Numbered from the stretch's first letter, positions 10,003-20,419 are shown. The stretch is DNA of 64,000 nt from Kitasatospora sp. NBC_01246 (GCF_036226505.1 NZ_CP108484.1:248001-312000), one strand, 5' to 3'. The notes: generated by a model from the letters alone, not told the origin. Numbers and translations are program-made.

Positions 10003-12561
10003 TCAGAACTGCGTGCTGACCGTGACGCCGCTGAAGTCGGTCACGGCGTACAGGCTGAGGTAGCGGTAGCCGGCGGTCGGGTTGGTGACGGTGAGGGACT
10101 GGGTGGTCCCGGCGCCGGTGGAGGAGGCGGTGAAGGCGCTGGGCGAGGCCCAGGTGCCCGGGTTGTAGTACAGGTGCGCGGTCCCGGTGCCGCCGGAGGT
10201 GGTGACCTTGAGCGTGGAGGTGCCGGCCGGCAGGTAGACGTACAGGTAGTCGGTGTTGCCGGCGGTCGCGGCGCGGCCGGTGCGCGAGCAGTTCCGGCCC
10301 ATCGCGTCGGCGCGCTGCTCGGTGCAGTTCGGCAGGGTGACCGGGGCGGCGGTCACGGTGACCGAGGCCGGGGTGGTGGCGGTCCTGCCGGTGTCGTCGG
10401 TCGCGGTCAGGGCGACGGTGTAGGTGCCGGCGGCCGCGTAGGTGTGGCTCGGGTTGCGCTCGTCCGAGGAGGTGCCGTCGCCGAAGGTCCAGTGCCAGGC
10501 GGTGATCCGACCCGGGCCGGTCTGGACGGACCGCTCGGTCGCGCTGACGGTGGCGCCGTTCACCGACGTGTCGAACAGCGCGGTCGGGCCCGCCGCGTAG
10601 CAGGCCCCGGCGGCGCAGGCGGTGAGCCAGGCGTCGAAGTCGGCGTCGTAGGAGGTGCCGAGACCGTTGTAGACCGCGTAGCCACCGGTGTAGTCACCGA
10701 CGCGGAACCGGCCCAGCATGGCCTGGACGTCGGCGGGGTGCTTCTCCAGCATGTACCGGACGGCGAGGTAGCCCCAGGCGTAGACGCGGGTCGAGTCCGA
10801 GTTGCCGTAGGTGTTCTGGAAGACCGTGCTGAGCTTGTAGGTGTGCTTGGCCGCCTGGGCCATCGCGTCGGTGTCGGTGGTAGCGCGGTAGCTGTAGGAC
10901 ATGTACTCGGCGAGGCCCTCGACCCACCAGATGTCCGGGACGGACGTCTGGGTGGCGAAGCTGCCCTTCATGTCGTAGATGCCGTCCAGGTAGTGGGTGT
11001 ACTCGTGGTTGAGGTTCCACACCCGGGCGGGGTCGCCGTTGTTCCACGCCTTCTGGTACATGACGTTCGCGGCCCGGTTGTTCGGGTCGGTCGGGTCCAT
11101 GACCGTCTGGCCGCCGTTGTCGGTCGAGTTGCCGAAGATCGCCCAGGAGTAGGTGGTGTAGTCGGTCTTGTTGGCGAAGACCCCGAGGGTGACGGTCTTG
11201 TCGTACTGGTTCGGGATCGGCCCGTTGTCCTTGACCACGTTGTGGAAGAACGCGTCCTCGTTGCGCAGGCTCGCGCAGACGGTGGCCAGCTCGGCGGCCG
11301 ACAGCGCCTGGGTCTGGATGGTGCGGTTGTCGCAGACCAGTTGGTGCGGCAGGACCACCGCGGTGAGCTTGGCGGGCAGGTCGCAGATGCCGTAGTACGA
11401 GCACTGGCCGTTGTCGTAGACGGTGGCCTGGAAGGCCGTGTGGACGTACAGCGGGGCGTCGGCCGTGAGGAGCGGCGCGGCGTCCAGCACCCGCTTGACC
11501 AGCGGCTTGGCCACCGCCTCGACGGTGGCGCTCGTCCCGGCCATCCGGGCCAGGTCGTTGCCCGCGTTGGTGTCCAGGACGGCGTTGGGGCCGCTGAGCA
11601 GGTCCTTGTGGTTGACCGCGAAGTTCGCGAGGGAGGTGACGAGCCGCGGGTCGGCGCCGAGCGCGCTGACGAAGGCCGGGTTCGTGTTGCCCCGCCAGAG
11701 CGGGAACCGCAGCACGGAGTTGACCGCACCGACCATCTTCGGCAGGGCGTTGTAGGAGTTGTCGAAGTCGTCCAGCACCCGCTGGTAGACGCTCAGGTAG
11801 GCGCCCTGGATGTTGGCGCTGTCGGTGAGCGTCAGCACCTCCCTGAGCACCTCGCCGTTGTTCTCGGTGACGTCGTGCCAGCGGGCGCCGGCGAAGAAGG
11901 CGTCCAGGCCGGCCTTGACGCCGCTGGTGAGCGTGGCGTCGTACGGGCCGGTCGCGTCGGGGTAGTACGACTGGATGTAGTAGCCCACCCGCAGGAAGAG
12001 CACCAGTTGCAGGATGCCGGTCGAGTTGTCGCCGGTGTAGCCGGCCGCCAGGTCCTTGAACGCGGTGGCGACGGGCAGCATCCGGGCCTGCTTGAAGATG
12101 CCCGGGTCGGCGCTGCCGTTGCCGAACAGCGAGGAGACGCAGTCCGTGGTCGAGCTCTTGAGGAACGCGACCAGGTCGGCACCGGAGCGGGCGGCGAAGT
12201 CGGCCGGGGTGCAGCTCTGCTCGGCGGCGCCCGCGAGCGCGGCCGAACGGGACTGCGCCGCCAAGGAATCGGGGCGGGCCGGGGCCGGCTCGCCCATGAG
12301 GGTCTCGCTGAGCAGTGCCGGGGATATCGGGACGGCGGGGGCGGCGAGGTCCTCGGACCGGGCCGTCGCCCTGCCGGGGCCCGAGGGGCCGGCCGGCTTC
12401 GAGGCCCCGGCGGTCGCGGCGGTCGGGGTGACCGTCGCGATCCGGATCGGTCCGTCGGCGGCGGGTGCCGCGAAGGCCTGGGCCGGGAGCACGGCGGTGG
12501 CCGTGGCGCAGCAGGCGATGACGCCGGCCGCGAGGGTGGAGAGCCGTATGCGCAGTTGCAC
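10003..12561 (-). CDS. Secreted M9 family collagenase
   Basis: 852 residues. The signal peptide covers about residues 1-31 (AAGVIACCATATAVLPAQAFA). A helical M9 activator-like domain spans roughly 115-400. The catalytic domain carries the zinc motif HEYTH at 519-523 and the glutamate region WWVEGLAEYMSY (E548/E552). A PKD domain (WHWTFGDGTSSDERNPSHTY) lies near 665-745, and a PPC-type beta domain fills 745-852, as in bacterial collagenases that bind and cut collagen outside the cell. GTG 12561 is preceded by AAGGA at seven bases. It is monocistronic and convergent with the gene before it. All expected catalytic residues are present, so it should be active. Confidence 0.9.
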   Translation of the reverse strand: MQLRIRLSTLAAGVIACCATATAVLPAQAFAAPAADGPIRIATVTPTAATAGASKPAGPSGPGRATARSEDLAAPAVPISPALLSETLMGEPAPARPDSLAAQSRSAALAGAAEQSCTPADFAARSGADLVAFLKSSTTDCVSSLFGNGSADPGIFKQARMLPVATAFKDLAAGYTGDNSTGILQLVLFLRVGYYIQSYYPDATGPYDATLTSGVKAGLDAFFAGARWHDVTENNGEVLREVLTLTDSANIQGAYLSVYQRVLDDFDNSYNALPKMVGAVNSVLRFPLWRGNTNPAFVSALGADPRLVTSLANFAVNHKDLLSGPNAVLDTNAGNDLARMAGTSATVEAVAKPLVKRVLDAAPLLTADAPLYVHTAFQATVYDNGQCSYYGICDLPAKLTAVVLPHQLVCDNRTIQTQALSAAELATVCASLRNEDAFFHNVVKDNGPIPNQYDKTVTLGVFANKTDYTTYSWAIFGNSTDNGGQTVMDPTDPNNRAANVMYQKAWNNGDPARVWNLNHEYTHYLDGIYDMKGSFATQTSVPDIWWVEGLAEYMSYSYRATTDTDAMAQAAKHTYKLSTVFQNTYGNSDSTRVYAWGYLAVRYMLEKHPADVQAMLGRFRVGDYTGGYAVYNGLGTSYDADFDAWLTACAAGACYAAGPTALFDTSVNGATVSATERSVQTGPGRITAWHWTFGDGTSSDERNPSHTYAAAGTYTVALTATDDTGRTATTPASVTVTAAPVTLPNCTEQRADAMGRNCSRTGRAATAGNTDYLYVYLPAGTSTLKVTTSGGTGTAHLYYNPGTWASPSAFTASSTGAGTTQSLTVTNPTAGYRYLSLYAVTDFSGVTVSTQF

Positions 12562-12762
12562 GCCGAGTCCTTCTGCGAGTGGGGGCAGCCTGACGTGAGG
12601 TCGGGCTGAACGAAGGAAATCGACACGGATCCTGCCATCGAATGGGCATCAGAACAATGTCACAGGTCATATTGCGCGCCAGATTCCAGCCAGGGCCAGG
12701 TCACCGGCCACCCCGTCACCTCCGCCGCCTCCGACGGGGCGGTCCGCACGGGCCGTCGTGAA

Positions 12763-12806
12763 AGGCCGGTGTCCGGGTGCGCCGTAGCGCACCCGGACAC
12801 CGGCCT
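12763..12806 (-). terminator. Terminator of the toxin-immunity operon
   Basis: A 20-base stem (12763-12782 with 12787-12806) with the tetraloop CGTA lies directly after the immunity gene stop on the minus strand. Confidence 0.8.
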
Positions 12807-12815
12807 CGGGAGGGG

Positions 12816-13103
12816 TCAGTCCTGCGGCTTCGCCGCGTCCCGGAGTGCGAAGTACTCCGTGACGCCGGCCACGAAGCGGCACGCGCCGGTCTCCCGGTCC
12901 ACGATCACCGGGAGGTTCCCGCCGACCCGCAGTCGCCCGCGCGCGTCGGGGACCGTCGGCAGGTAGCCGAAGACGTAGGCGCCCTCGACGGCGACCGTCT
13001 CGTCGATCCGCAGCCGGTACGCGCGCTCGTCCCAGCCGCGGACCCGCTCGCGGCAGTACGCGTCCGCCGCCAGCCGGGCCGACTCCTGGTCCATGCTCAC
13101 CAT
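12816..13103 (-). CDS. Imm35/YrhB-like immunity protein
   Basis: 95 residues and no signal peptide. The start ATG 13103 has GGAGAGGA five bases upstream; a second ATG at 13094 is possible. The fold pattern is ARLAADAYCRERV (helix), then RLRIDETVAVEGAYVFGYLP, then NLPVIVDRETGACRFVAG, which fits the Imm35/YrhB-like family where a closing LPVIVDRxxG strand is typical. The gene begins 17 bases after the stop of the Rhs toxin, the usual place for the cognate cytoplasmic antitoxin protein of a polymorphic toxin. It should bind and block the papain-fold toxin domain encoded just upstream. Confidence 0.75.
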   Translation of the reverse strand: MVSMDQESARLAADAYCRERVRGWDERAYRLRIDETVAVEGAYVFGYLPTVPDARGRLRVGGNLPVIVDRETGACRFVAGVTEYFALRDAAKPQD

Positions 13104-13120
13104 CCGCTTCCTCTCCTGGC

Positions 13121-16100
13121 TCACCACCATGTGATCATCATTTCGAGATTCTCCCACTGCGAGGTCACGGCGTGCGTCTCGCTCTGGTAGTCGAGGAACT
13201 TGATCACACCGGCGTCGTTCACCACGTTGAAGTAGTGGCCGACGTCGACGCCGTCGGTCCAGCCGAACACGATGCCCCGGGTGCCGTAGCCGAGCACGGT
13301 CAGCTGGTGGCTGATGTCGTCGACCCCCTCGGTCATGTGGAACAGGGAGTCGTACTTGTACTCCAGTTCCTCCGGGGCGAGGATGCCGCTGTCCCAGGCC
13401 GTGGCACCGTCGTGGGTGCCCGCGAGACGGCTGTCGCCGGCCTGGGCGCAGGCGCCGCAGTTGTCGGTGTAGCCGCCGGGGTTCGCCCCCGCCAGGGTGT
13501 CCTCCGCCTTGCCGGGCTTCGGCCCCTTGGTACCGGTGCCCCCGCCGCTGTCGGGCGAGCCGCCGCCGCTGGGGCGCCCGGCGTCCTTGCCGGCCGCCGG
13601 CGTCTCGGAGGCCGGAGCGCCCGGGTCGTCGCCGCCCTTGCCGGTGCCGGACTTCGGGCTGCTCGGCTTCTCCGTCTTCGGCGTGGTCGGAGCCGGGTCC
13701 GCCTTGGTGGTGGTGGGCAGGTCGCCGGAGAGCAGCTTCTTGACCGCGCTGACGACGTCCTCTCCCTCGGACACCGCCGTCTTGATCGCCTTGACGGCCT
13801 TGACGCCGCCGCTGATCGCCTTGACCGCGCCGTAGCCGTCGATCGCGAACGAGCCGACCACACCGGTGACCTGGCCCGCGAAGTACGAGGTGGAGCTGGT
13901 GTCCACCTCGAACAGGTCCGCCAGCGGCGTGTCGTCCACGTACCCGGTGTGGCCGAGCCTGAACGGGGACTCGTTGGAGTACCCGAACATGTCGTTGAAC
14001 ACCTGGTTGTCGCCGTTGGCGATGTCGGCGAAGGAGTTCCAGCAGTCGGAGAGGGTGTTGACGCTCCACTGGTACGGGTCGCCGACGATCGAGTCGCCGA
14101 CGCCGGTGAAGAAGCTCCCGACGTCGCCCCAGCTCCACCAGAGGCCGTTGGGGTCGCTGCCGGAGGTGGGGTTGCCGGCCGCGTACCCGTAGCCGCCCAT
14201 CTGGTTGGGATCGCCCGACTCGAAGACCGGGTCGACGGTGAGGAACCGTCCGATCATCGGGTCGTAGACGCGCACCCCGAGCAGGTCCAGCCCGCTGGTG
14301 GCGTCCGTGGGCTTGCCGAGGTAGCCCCGGTTGTCGGCCCAGGCCGCGGGCGCGGCGCCGCGCGCGTTCCCGTACGGGTCGTACGCCCGCCGGACGACGG
14401 CCAGGCTCGCGCCGTCGACCTGGAGCTGGGCGGTGCCGTGCGGGGTGGTCGGCTGGTAGCTGACGGTGCCGGCCGAGGAGCGGACGATCACCGTGCCGTC
14501 CGGGCTGTGGTAGTACCGCAGGCCGGTGACGGTCTTCTTGACGGTGTCGAGCCTGAGCTGCTCCGCGCCGCCGAACAGGTAGAGGAGGTTGGTCCCCGGG
14601 TTGCGCTGGATCAGCAGGCTGCCGTCGGCGTCGTAGAGGTAGCCCGCCTCCGTGCCGTTGGTGGTGACCGCCTTGGTTCGGCCCTCCTCGTTGTACTCGA
14701 AGGCCTGGCTGGTGCCGGGCCCGGTCCGGGTCTTGGTGTTGCCGGCGCTGTCGTAGTCGGGCACGACGGTGGTGCTGCCGGACGGCCCGGTGGTGGTGAC
14801 GGCACTGGCCGCGTTGGGCTTCTTCGCGGGAGTGACGCCGGCGCCCGGGTAGGTGATGGTCTGGGTGACGTCCTTGGTGGCCGCCCCCTTCACATCGTGG
14901 GCGACCTGCTGGGTCCGGTCACCGAGCTGGTTGAACTGCCAGTCCAGCCAGTACGGGGACGGCCCGCCGATGGTGCCCGGCGACGGTGCCGCCGTGGCGC
15001 ACTTGGTGAGCTGCCCGGCCGTGACCGCGCCCAGGCCCTTGGTGTCCGTCCAAGCGGTGGTCAGCCGGTTCTGCGCGTCGTAGCCGAAGCACTGGGTGTC
15101 GGTGACCCGGTCGGTGCCGCCGCTGGACTGGACGTCGGAGACCGCGGTGACGCTGCCCGCCGCGTTGTACCCGTAGGTGGTCGCCGAGATCGGGTTGGCC
15201 GTGTTGCTCTGCAGCGTGACCCGGTTGGTGGCCAGCCGGCCGGTGGCCTGGTCCCAGGTCTGCGCGGTCCGCAGCTGCTTGCTCGGTGTCCCGAGGGTGG
15301 TCTGCAGGACCTGGCCCTGCGGGCTGTAGGCGACGGTGGCGATGTACGGCCGGCTGGGCGTGCCCATCGCGACCAGCTTGCCCTGGAGGTTGTAGCCGTA
15401 GCCGACCGTCTCCGCGGGAAGGCCCGCCTCGGTGCCGAAGGTGGTCGACGCCAGCAGGCTGACCGTCTCGGTGTAGGAGGCCGTCGTGCTGTAGCTCCCG
15501 GCGAGGTTGCCCTCGACCGCGGGGATCACCGTGGTGGTGCCGGTCGGCTGGCCGACCGCGTTGTAGCCGTTGACCTTCTTGACGTAGGCGCTGCCGCTCT
15601 TGCCGCCCACGTAGCGGGTGGACGAGACCGGCATGCCCTTGCCGAGCGAGTCGTACGTCCACTCGGCGAGCGCCTTCGCCGGGTCGCCCGGCGTGTCACC
15701 GGTGTACTCCGCCGTCTTGCGGCCGAGTTCGTCGTAGCTGTACGACAGCACCTGGCCGCGGCCGTCCTTGACGGTCAGCACCCGGCCGAGCGGGTCGTAG
15801 GTGCTGCTGGAGCTGCCGCTGTCGGGGTCGGTCTGGGCCACCACCCGGCCCTGCACGTCGTAGGTGTAGGACCAGGTGTTGCCCACCGTGTCCTTGACCG
15901 TCTCGACCTGGCCGCGGGGGGTGTAGCCGAAGGTGGTGGTGATGTCCGCGGCCGCGGCACCCACCGGGCCGGCCGACCAGAGCTGGGTGTTGGCGCCGTC
16001 GTACATGACGGCCCGGCCGTCGCCCTGCACCTTGAGGTAGCCGCCGGTGTGCCCGCCGCTCGCGCTGGTCCAGAGCGTGGTCTTCCCGGTGGTGTCCAGC

Positions 16101-19100
16101 ACCACGAGGCTGCCGTCGGCGAGGACGCTCGCGTACGCGCCGGGGTGGCCGGCGGTCCCGGAGGACCACAGGGACTTCCCGTCGACCAGCGCGGTCAGCA
16201 CCAGGTTGCCGTCGGCCTGCATGGCCAGGCGGACGCTGCGGGAGACCACCGAGGTCCCGGAGGCGATCACGCTGCCACCGGTGAGCTTGCGGTCCGGCGT
16301 GGTGTCGCGCACCACGGTCGAGCTCCGCCGGCCGAGCGCGTCGGTGTACGCCGTGGTCGCCTTGCCGCCGGGCGGCGGCGTGACGTCCACCCGGTCCACG
16401 CCCCGGTAGGTCGTGACGGTCTGCCAGAGCGTGCTCGCGAAGGACACCTGCTGGACCGTGACCGGCCGGCCCTGGCCGTCGTACGACGTCCGGGTCACCG
16501 CCGGGCCGGTCTTGTTGGTCTCGGCCCACATCGAGGTGCCCGGCGCGTTGGCCGCGTCGTAGTAGCTCGCGATGGCGGAGACGGTCCACCCGTGGGAGTC
16601 GTAGAAGGTCGAGGAGACCAGCCGGCCCACCGAGTTGTCCGCGGTGGTCGTCTGGGTCTGCCGCGCCTGCAGCGTCCCGTCGTAGAAGGTGACCTCGGTG
16701 CTGTAGGTGCCGTCCTCGCGCAGCGTCCTGGAGGTGACGGTGGACGGGTCCGGGCTGTCCCCGGCGCCGTGGACCGCGTACGCGAAGGTCCGGTCGGGCG
16801 ACTGGGTCGCCTTGTTCCGCCCCGGCATCCACACCTTCACCCGGCGCCCGAGGGCGTCGTAGGCGGAGTCGGTGACCCGGCCGTTGACGTCGGCCGCGTG
16901 GGTGATCGAGCCGCGGCCCGGCGAGACGGTGCTGGTCGCCTTCCACTTCAGCGGGTTCTCGGTCGACACCGCGGTCGGCAGGAGCCCGGTGGCCGGCGTG
17001 TACGTGGTCGTGGTGGTCCGGCCGGCCGCGTCGGTGCTGTCGCTGACGCGCCCGTAGCGGTCGTACGCCATCGCGCCGAGCACCTGGAACTGCGGGTTGC
17101 CGGCCTTGTCGTAGCCGGTGACCGACTCGGTGGCGGTCACCAGGCCGAGCGAACCGGAGCGCTGGCCGAGCCGGCCCAGGGTGCCGGGGTTCGTGACCGT
17201 CCCGTCGCCGTCGTAGTAGACCCGCTTGTGGCTGAGCGTGGTGCCCTGCCCCGGCTTCGTGTCGCACGAGCCGGCGAGGCTGAGCGTCTCCTTCGGGTAG
17301 ACCAGCATCATCGGGTTGGCCGACGGCGCGTCGGCGTAGGTCGTGACCGTACAGGTCCGCTGGGAGGGCACGGACAGGTCGCCCTGCTCGTCGGCCTTCC
17401 AGATCCGGCCGAGGTCGTCGAAGGTGGTGCCGCTCCGGGAGGTCCGCCAGGTGCGGTCGTCACTGAGCAGGCCGAGCGAACGGCTGCCGCTGGAGCGCAC
17501 CCGGCGCGACGTCAGGTCGGGCAGCGTCGAGAGCTTGTCCGGCTTCGGGTCCTCCGAGGTCCACGCGGTGCGCCCGGCGGTCGCCACGACCACCGAGTCC
17601 GGCACGTCGGTCAGCGTCTTGGTGACGACGGTGCCGCCGGCCTTGGTGAAGCCCTGGCTCTCGAACGGGGTGCCGGCCAGCCAGGCGCTGTCGGTGATCT
17701 CCTCGCCGAGCGAGTTCGTCACCTTCGCGCTGCGCCGGGTGCCGTCCTTGCGGTAGTCGCCGTCCATGCCCTGGAGGTAGGAGACGGTGCTCTGGGTGGT
17801 CGGGTCCGGGGCGGCGCCCGTGGTGGTGGTGACGGTCCGGTAGCCGCGGAACTCGTTCCACGTCCGGTGCTTGTCGTCGGTCAGCTCGGAGTCGTCGCGG
17901 TGCCAGGCGGCACCGCCCGAGTAGCTGTAGTCGGTCACCTTGGCGGGCGAGCCGGCCTTGGTCCGGTCGCTGGAGGTGACCTTGGAGACCAGGGTCTTGT
18001 GGAACCAGTCCTCGATCGGCTCCACACCGCCCGGGGTGTTCCAGAACACCGGGTAGCAGGCCATGGTGTTGGAGTCGGCCGAGGCCGGCATGGTGTTCTT
18101 CTCGCGCGAGCACTCCGGCGCCCGGTAGGTGACCGCGACGGACTCGCCGGTCTCGGTCTGCACGCTGGAGATCCGCGGGTGGAACAGCGGCGGGGCGGCC
18201 GGGGTGAGGCCGTCGACCCGGTTGTCCGTCTCGATGCCGACGAAGGTGACCGGGTCGAGGGAGATCGGGTCGTCGCCCCCGGCGGAGGTGTCCTTGCCCG
18301 TGTGGACGATCTCCGAGAGCCACATCACCGACTGCAGCGAGCCGCTGGACTTCGGGTCCTGGGTCTTGCCGGTGACCGGGTCGTAGGTGCCGCCGGCGTC
18401 CGAGAAGACCTGCTTCAGCTCGTAGCTGTCGACGTCCTGCCAGCCCGAGGAGGTCCGGACCTTGGTGTCGATGCCCTTCAGCCGGTACGTCTGCCAGAAG
18501 GTGGGACCGCTCTGCAGGCAGACGCCTTCGGTGTCGCCCTCCTCCCCGATCTTGGTCTTCCAGTCGGAGGGGCAGTTCAGGTCGTACGGGGTGTCCGGCC
18601 AGTTGGCGGCGGTGTCCGAGGAGAGGTTGCCGTCCTTGCAGACGCTGTCCGAGGTGGTGCAGCGCTGCGCCGTGCGGAAGACCACCTTGGCGGCCGGCTC
18701 ACGGCCCGCCCGGGCGTCCGCCAGCTGGTAGCCGTAGGAGATCTGGGTGAGGTGGCCGCCCCGGGTGTACTGGGTGAGGGTGCCGCCCTTGTCGTCCTTG
18801 TCCTCGTCTGGGATCTGTCCGAAGCCCATGTTGTAGTAGTTCGACTCGGTCGACCAGTCGTAGCGCTGCACGTTGCCGTGCGGGTCGACCACGAAGTCCA
18901 GGTTGAACCGGTAGCCGACCGGCTTGTCGCACTGCGAGTCGTCGCCCTTGTCCGAACTGTGGCAGGGATCGTCCGACTTGGGGTGGTAGACCGGGATGCC
19001 CCAGGCGCTGCCGGTGGCGTCGTCCGTGCTGCCGCCGGGAGCGTGGTTGAGGCCGAGGTAGTAGGCGGTGCCGTCGGTCGTGGTGACCTTGAAGTACTCG

Positions 19101-20419
19101 CCCTGCCAGAGGCCGTTGGTGGCTCCGGTCAGCCGCTCGATCCTGGTGCCGTCGTCGGTCTGGAGGTGGTACGTCCCGTCCGAGTCCCGCAGCAGCTGGC
19201 CGTTGTGGGTGCCGAGCGAGATCGTGGCGTTCCAGCCGGCCCAGCAGGAGTCGCCCGAGTCCTCGATCCCCTGGTCCTTGCAGGTCTTGTACGAGCGCTC
19301 GATGAAGCCGGGGCTGTAGGACCAGCCGTCACCGACCCAGGACGACTGCGAGTTGCGCGCGGAGGTCTCGCCGTCCACCGACTGCGAGTCGTAGGCGAGT
19401 CCGACGGTCGGCGCCGCGCCGCCCAGGGACGGGGGCGCGGTGATCGGGTACCGGTACGTGAACGCGCCCGAGGCGGACGCGGACCAGGCACCCGAGGCGG
19501 ACAGCGACGTCGCGCCGTAGTCGCCCTGGGACCCGCCGCTGCTCGCCACGGCGGCCACCGCGACCCCGCCGGACCGGGCGGCCGCCAGCGCCGCCGGGGC
19601 GGCGAAGGCGCTGCCCGGCTTCGCCGCCCCGGCGGCGCCACCGGCCGCCGCGAGCACGACCGTCCCGCTCAGCTTCCGGCCGACCGGGTCGTTGACCGCC
19701 TCGATCGGCGTGCGGGTCCGGCAGGCGGCGAGCTGCGGCGTGGTGAGCGCGCACGCGGGCATCGCCACCAGCTGCAGCCGGGAGGCCCAACCACCGCCGT
19801 ACGCCTGCTCGATGCCGCCGTAGTCGAGGGAGACCGCGACGCTGCCGCTCTCCGCGCGGGCGTCGGCCCGGTCCAGGCCGACCAGCAGGCCGTCCACGCC
19901 GGCCCGCTTGGCCCGGCCCCGGTCGGCGAGGTCTACCCGGACCGAGGAGACGGCGCTGAGCGGGGCGACCGACGGCGCCAGGGACTTGGCCCGGGCACCG
20001 AGCGCCGCGGGGGCGGCGGGCGAGACCGAGACCGGCAGGCTGCCGGCCTTCGCCTTCCCGGCGGGCGCCGCCAGGCTGCGCACCTCGGGGGTGTTCCCCA
20101 GGTCGACGGTGGCGGTCGCGGCCGCCGGCCACTGCACGGGCTTCACCACGTGCGGGACCAGCTCACGGGCACCGGGCGGGATCGCGGGGGCCGGGACGAC
20201 CGACCCCCGGCCACTCACCGGGCTGCCCGGGACCTTCGCCTGGTCGGGGAGCGGGTCCGCGCCCCAGAGCTTGTCCGTGTACTGATAGCCGCCGACGACG
20301 TCGGCGACGGCGAGCGGGGTCGCCAACGAGAAGACGGCGGCCGTCGCTATCGCGACGGTCGCCCGTTCCATCCAGGCCCGTTTCCGGGCACCTCGAATTC
20401 CGCGCGGTCCTGCGCGCAT
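13121..20419 (-). CDS. Giant secreted Rhs/YD-repeat polymorphic toxin with papain-fold deamidase tip
   Basis: 2432 residues from ATG 20419, which has AGGGGGA upstream. The signal peptide is near residues 14-40 (ATVAIATAAVFSLATPLAVA). A SpvB-like/Rhs shell of YD repeats (for example GYDKAGNPQF, YDALGRRVKVW) runs to about 2090. A bulb-type lectin domain is inserted at about 1395-1485 (LAMQADGNLVL, VKVQGDGRAVMYDG pattern). The Rhs core ends with LGVRVYDPMIGRFLTVDP and GNPTSGSDPNG, the self-cleavage region. A Pro/Gly-rich linker follows, then a tip with DNCGAC (C2321/C2324), VGHYFNVVN (H2395) and KFLDYQ (D2410), the Cys-His-Asp set of the papain-fold toxin glutamine deamidase group. The predicted role is contact- or secretion-dependent killing, with the Imm35-like gene as protection. 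Confidence 0.88.
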   Translation of the reverse strand: MRAGPRGIRGARKRAWMERATVAIATAAVFSLATPLAVADVVGGYQYTDKLWGADPLPDQAKVPGSPVSGRGSVVPAPAIPPGARELVPHVVKPVQWPAAATATVDLGNTPEVRSLAAPAGKAKAGSLPVSVSPAAPAALGARAKSLAPSVAPLSAVSSVRVDLADRGRAKRAGVDGLLVGLDRADARAESGSVAVSLDYGGIEQAYGGGWASRLQLVAMPACALTTPQLAACRTRTPIEAVNDPVGRKLSGTVVLAAAGGAAGAAKPGSAFAAPAALAAARSGGVAVAAVASSGGSQGDYGATSLSASGAWSASASGAFTYRYPITAPPSLGGAAPTVGLAYDSQSVDGETSARNSQSSWVGDGWSYSPGFIERSYKTCKDQGIEDSGDSCWAGWNATISLGTHNGQLLRDSDGTYHLQTDDGTRIERLTGATNGLWQGEYFKVTTTDGTAYYLGLNHAPGGSTDDATGSAWGIPVYHPKSDDPCHSSDKGDDSQCDKPVGYRFNLDFVVDPHGNVQRYDWSTESNYYNMGFGQIPDEDKDDKGGTLTQYTRGGHLTQISYGYQLADARAGREPAAKVVFRTAQRCTTSDSVCKDGNLSSDTAANWPDTPYDLNCPSDWKTKIGEEGDTEGVCLQSGPTFWQTYRLKGIDTKVRTSSGWQDVDSYELKQVFSDAGGTYDPVTGKTQDPKSSGSLQSVMWLSEIVHTGKDTSAGGDDPISLDPVTFVGIETDNRVDGLTPAAPPLFHPRISSVQTETGESVAVTYRAPECSREKNTMPASADSNTMACYPVFWNTPGGVEPIEDWFHKTLVSKVTSSDRTKAGSPAKVTDYSYSGGAAWHRDDSELTDDKHRTWNEFRGYRTVTTTTGAAPDPTTQSTVSYLQGMDGDYRKDGTRRSAKVTNSLGEEITDSAWLAGTPFESQGFTKAGGTVVTKTLTDVPDSVVVATAGRTAWTSEDPKPDKLSTLPDLTSRRVRSSGSRSLGLLSDDRTWRTSRSGTTFDDLGRIWKADEQGDLSVPSQRTCTVTTYADAPSANPMMLVYPKETLSLAGSCDTKPGQGTTLSHKRVYYDGDGTVTNPGTLGRLGQRSGSLGLVTATESVTGYDKAGNPQFQVLGAMAYDRYGRVSDSTDAAGRTTTTTYTPATGLLPTAVSTENPLKWKATSTVSPGRGSITHAADVNGRVTDSAYDALGRRVKVWMPGRNKATQSPDRTFAYAVHGAGDSPDPSTVTSRTLREDGTYSTEVTFYDGTLQARQTQTTTADNSVGRLVSSTFYDSHGWTVSAIASYYDAANAPGTSMWAETNKTGPAVTRTSYDGQGRPVTVQQVSFASTLWQTVTTYRGVDRVDVTPPPGGKATTAYTDALGRRSSTVVRDTTPDRKLTGGSVIASGTSVVSRSVRLAMQADGNLVLTALVDGKSLWSSGTAGHPGAYASVLADGSLVVLDTTGKTTLWTSASGGHTGGYLKVQGDGRAVMYDGANTQLWSAGPVGAAAADITTTFGYTPRGQVETVKDTVGNTWSYTYDVQGRVVAQTDPDSGSSSSTYDPLGRVLTVKDGRGQVLSYSYDELGRKTAEYTGDTPGDPAKALAEWTYDSLGKGMPVSSTRYVGGKSGSAYVKKVNGYNAVGQPTGTTTVIPAVEGNLAGSYSTTASYTETVSLLASTTFGTEAGLPAETVGYGYNLQGKLVAMGTPSRPYIATVAYSPQGQVLQTTLGTPSKQLRTAQTWDQATGRLATNRVTLQSNTANPISATTYGYNAAGSVTAVSDVQSSGGTDRVTDTQCFGYDAQNRLTTAWTDTKGLGAVTAGQLTKCATAAPSPGTIGGPSPYWLDWQFNQLGDRTQQVAHDVKGAATKDVTQTITYPGAGVTPAKKPNAASAVTTTGPSGSTTVVPDYDSAGNTKTRTGPGTSQAFEYNEEGRTKAVTTNGTEAGYLYDADGSLLIQRNPGTNLLYLFGGAEQLRLDTVKKTVTGLRYYHSPDGTVIVRSSAGTVSYQPTTPHGTAQLQVDGASLAVVRRAYDPYGNARGAAPAAWADNRGYLGKPTDATSGLDLLGVRVYDPMIGRFLTVDPVFESGDPNQMGGYGYAAGNPTSGSDPNGLWWSWGDVGSFFTGVGDSIVGDPYQWSVNTLSDCWNSFADIANGDNQVFNDMFGYSNESPFRLGHTGYVDDTPLADLFEVDTSSTSYFAGQVTGVVGSFAIDGYGAVKAISGGVKAVKAIKTAVSEGEDVVSAVKKLLSGDLPTTTKADPAPTTPKTEKPSSPKSGTGKGGDDPGAPASETPAAGKDAGRPSGGGSPDSGGGTGTKGPKPGKAEDTLAGANPGGYTDNCGACAQAGDSRLAGTHDGATAWDSGILAPEELEYKYDSLFHMTEGVDDISHQLTVLGYGTRGIVFGWTDGVDVGHYFNVVNDAGVIKFLDYQSETHAVTSQWENLEMMITWW

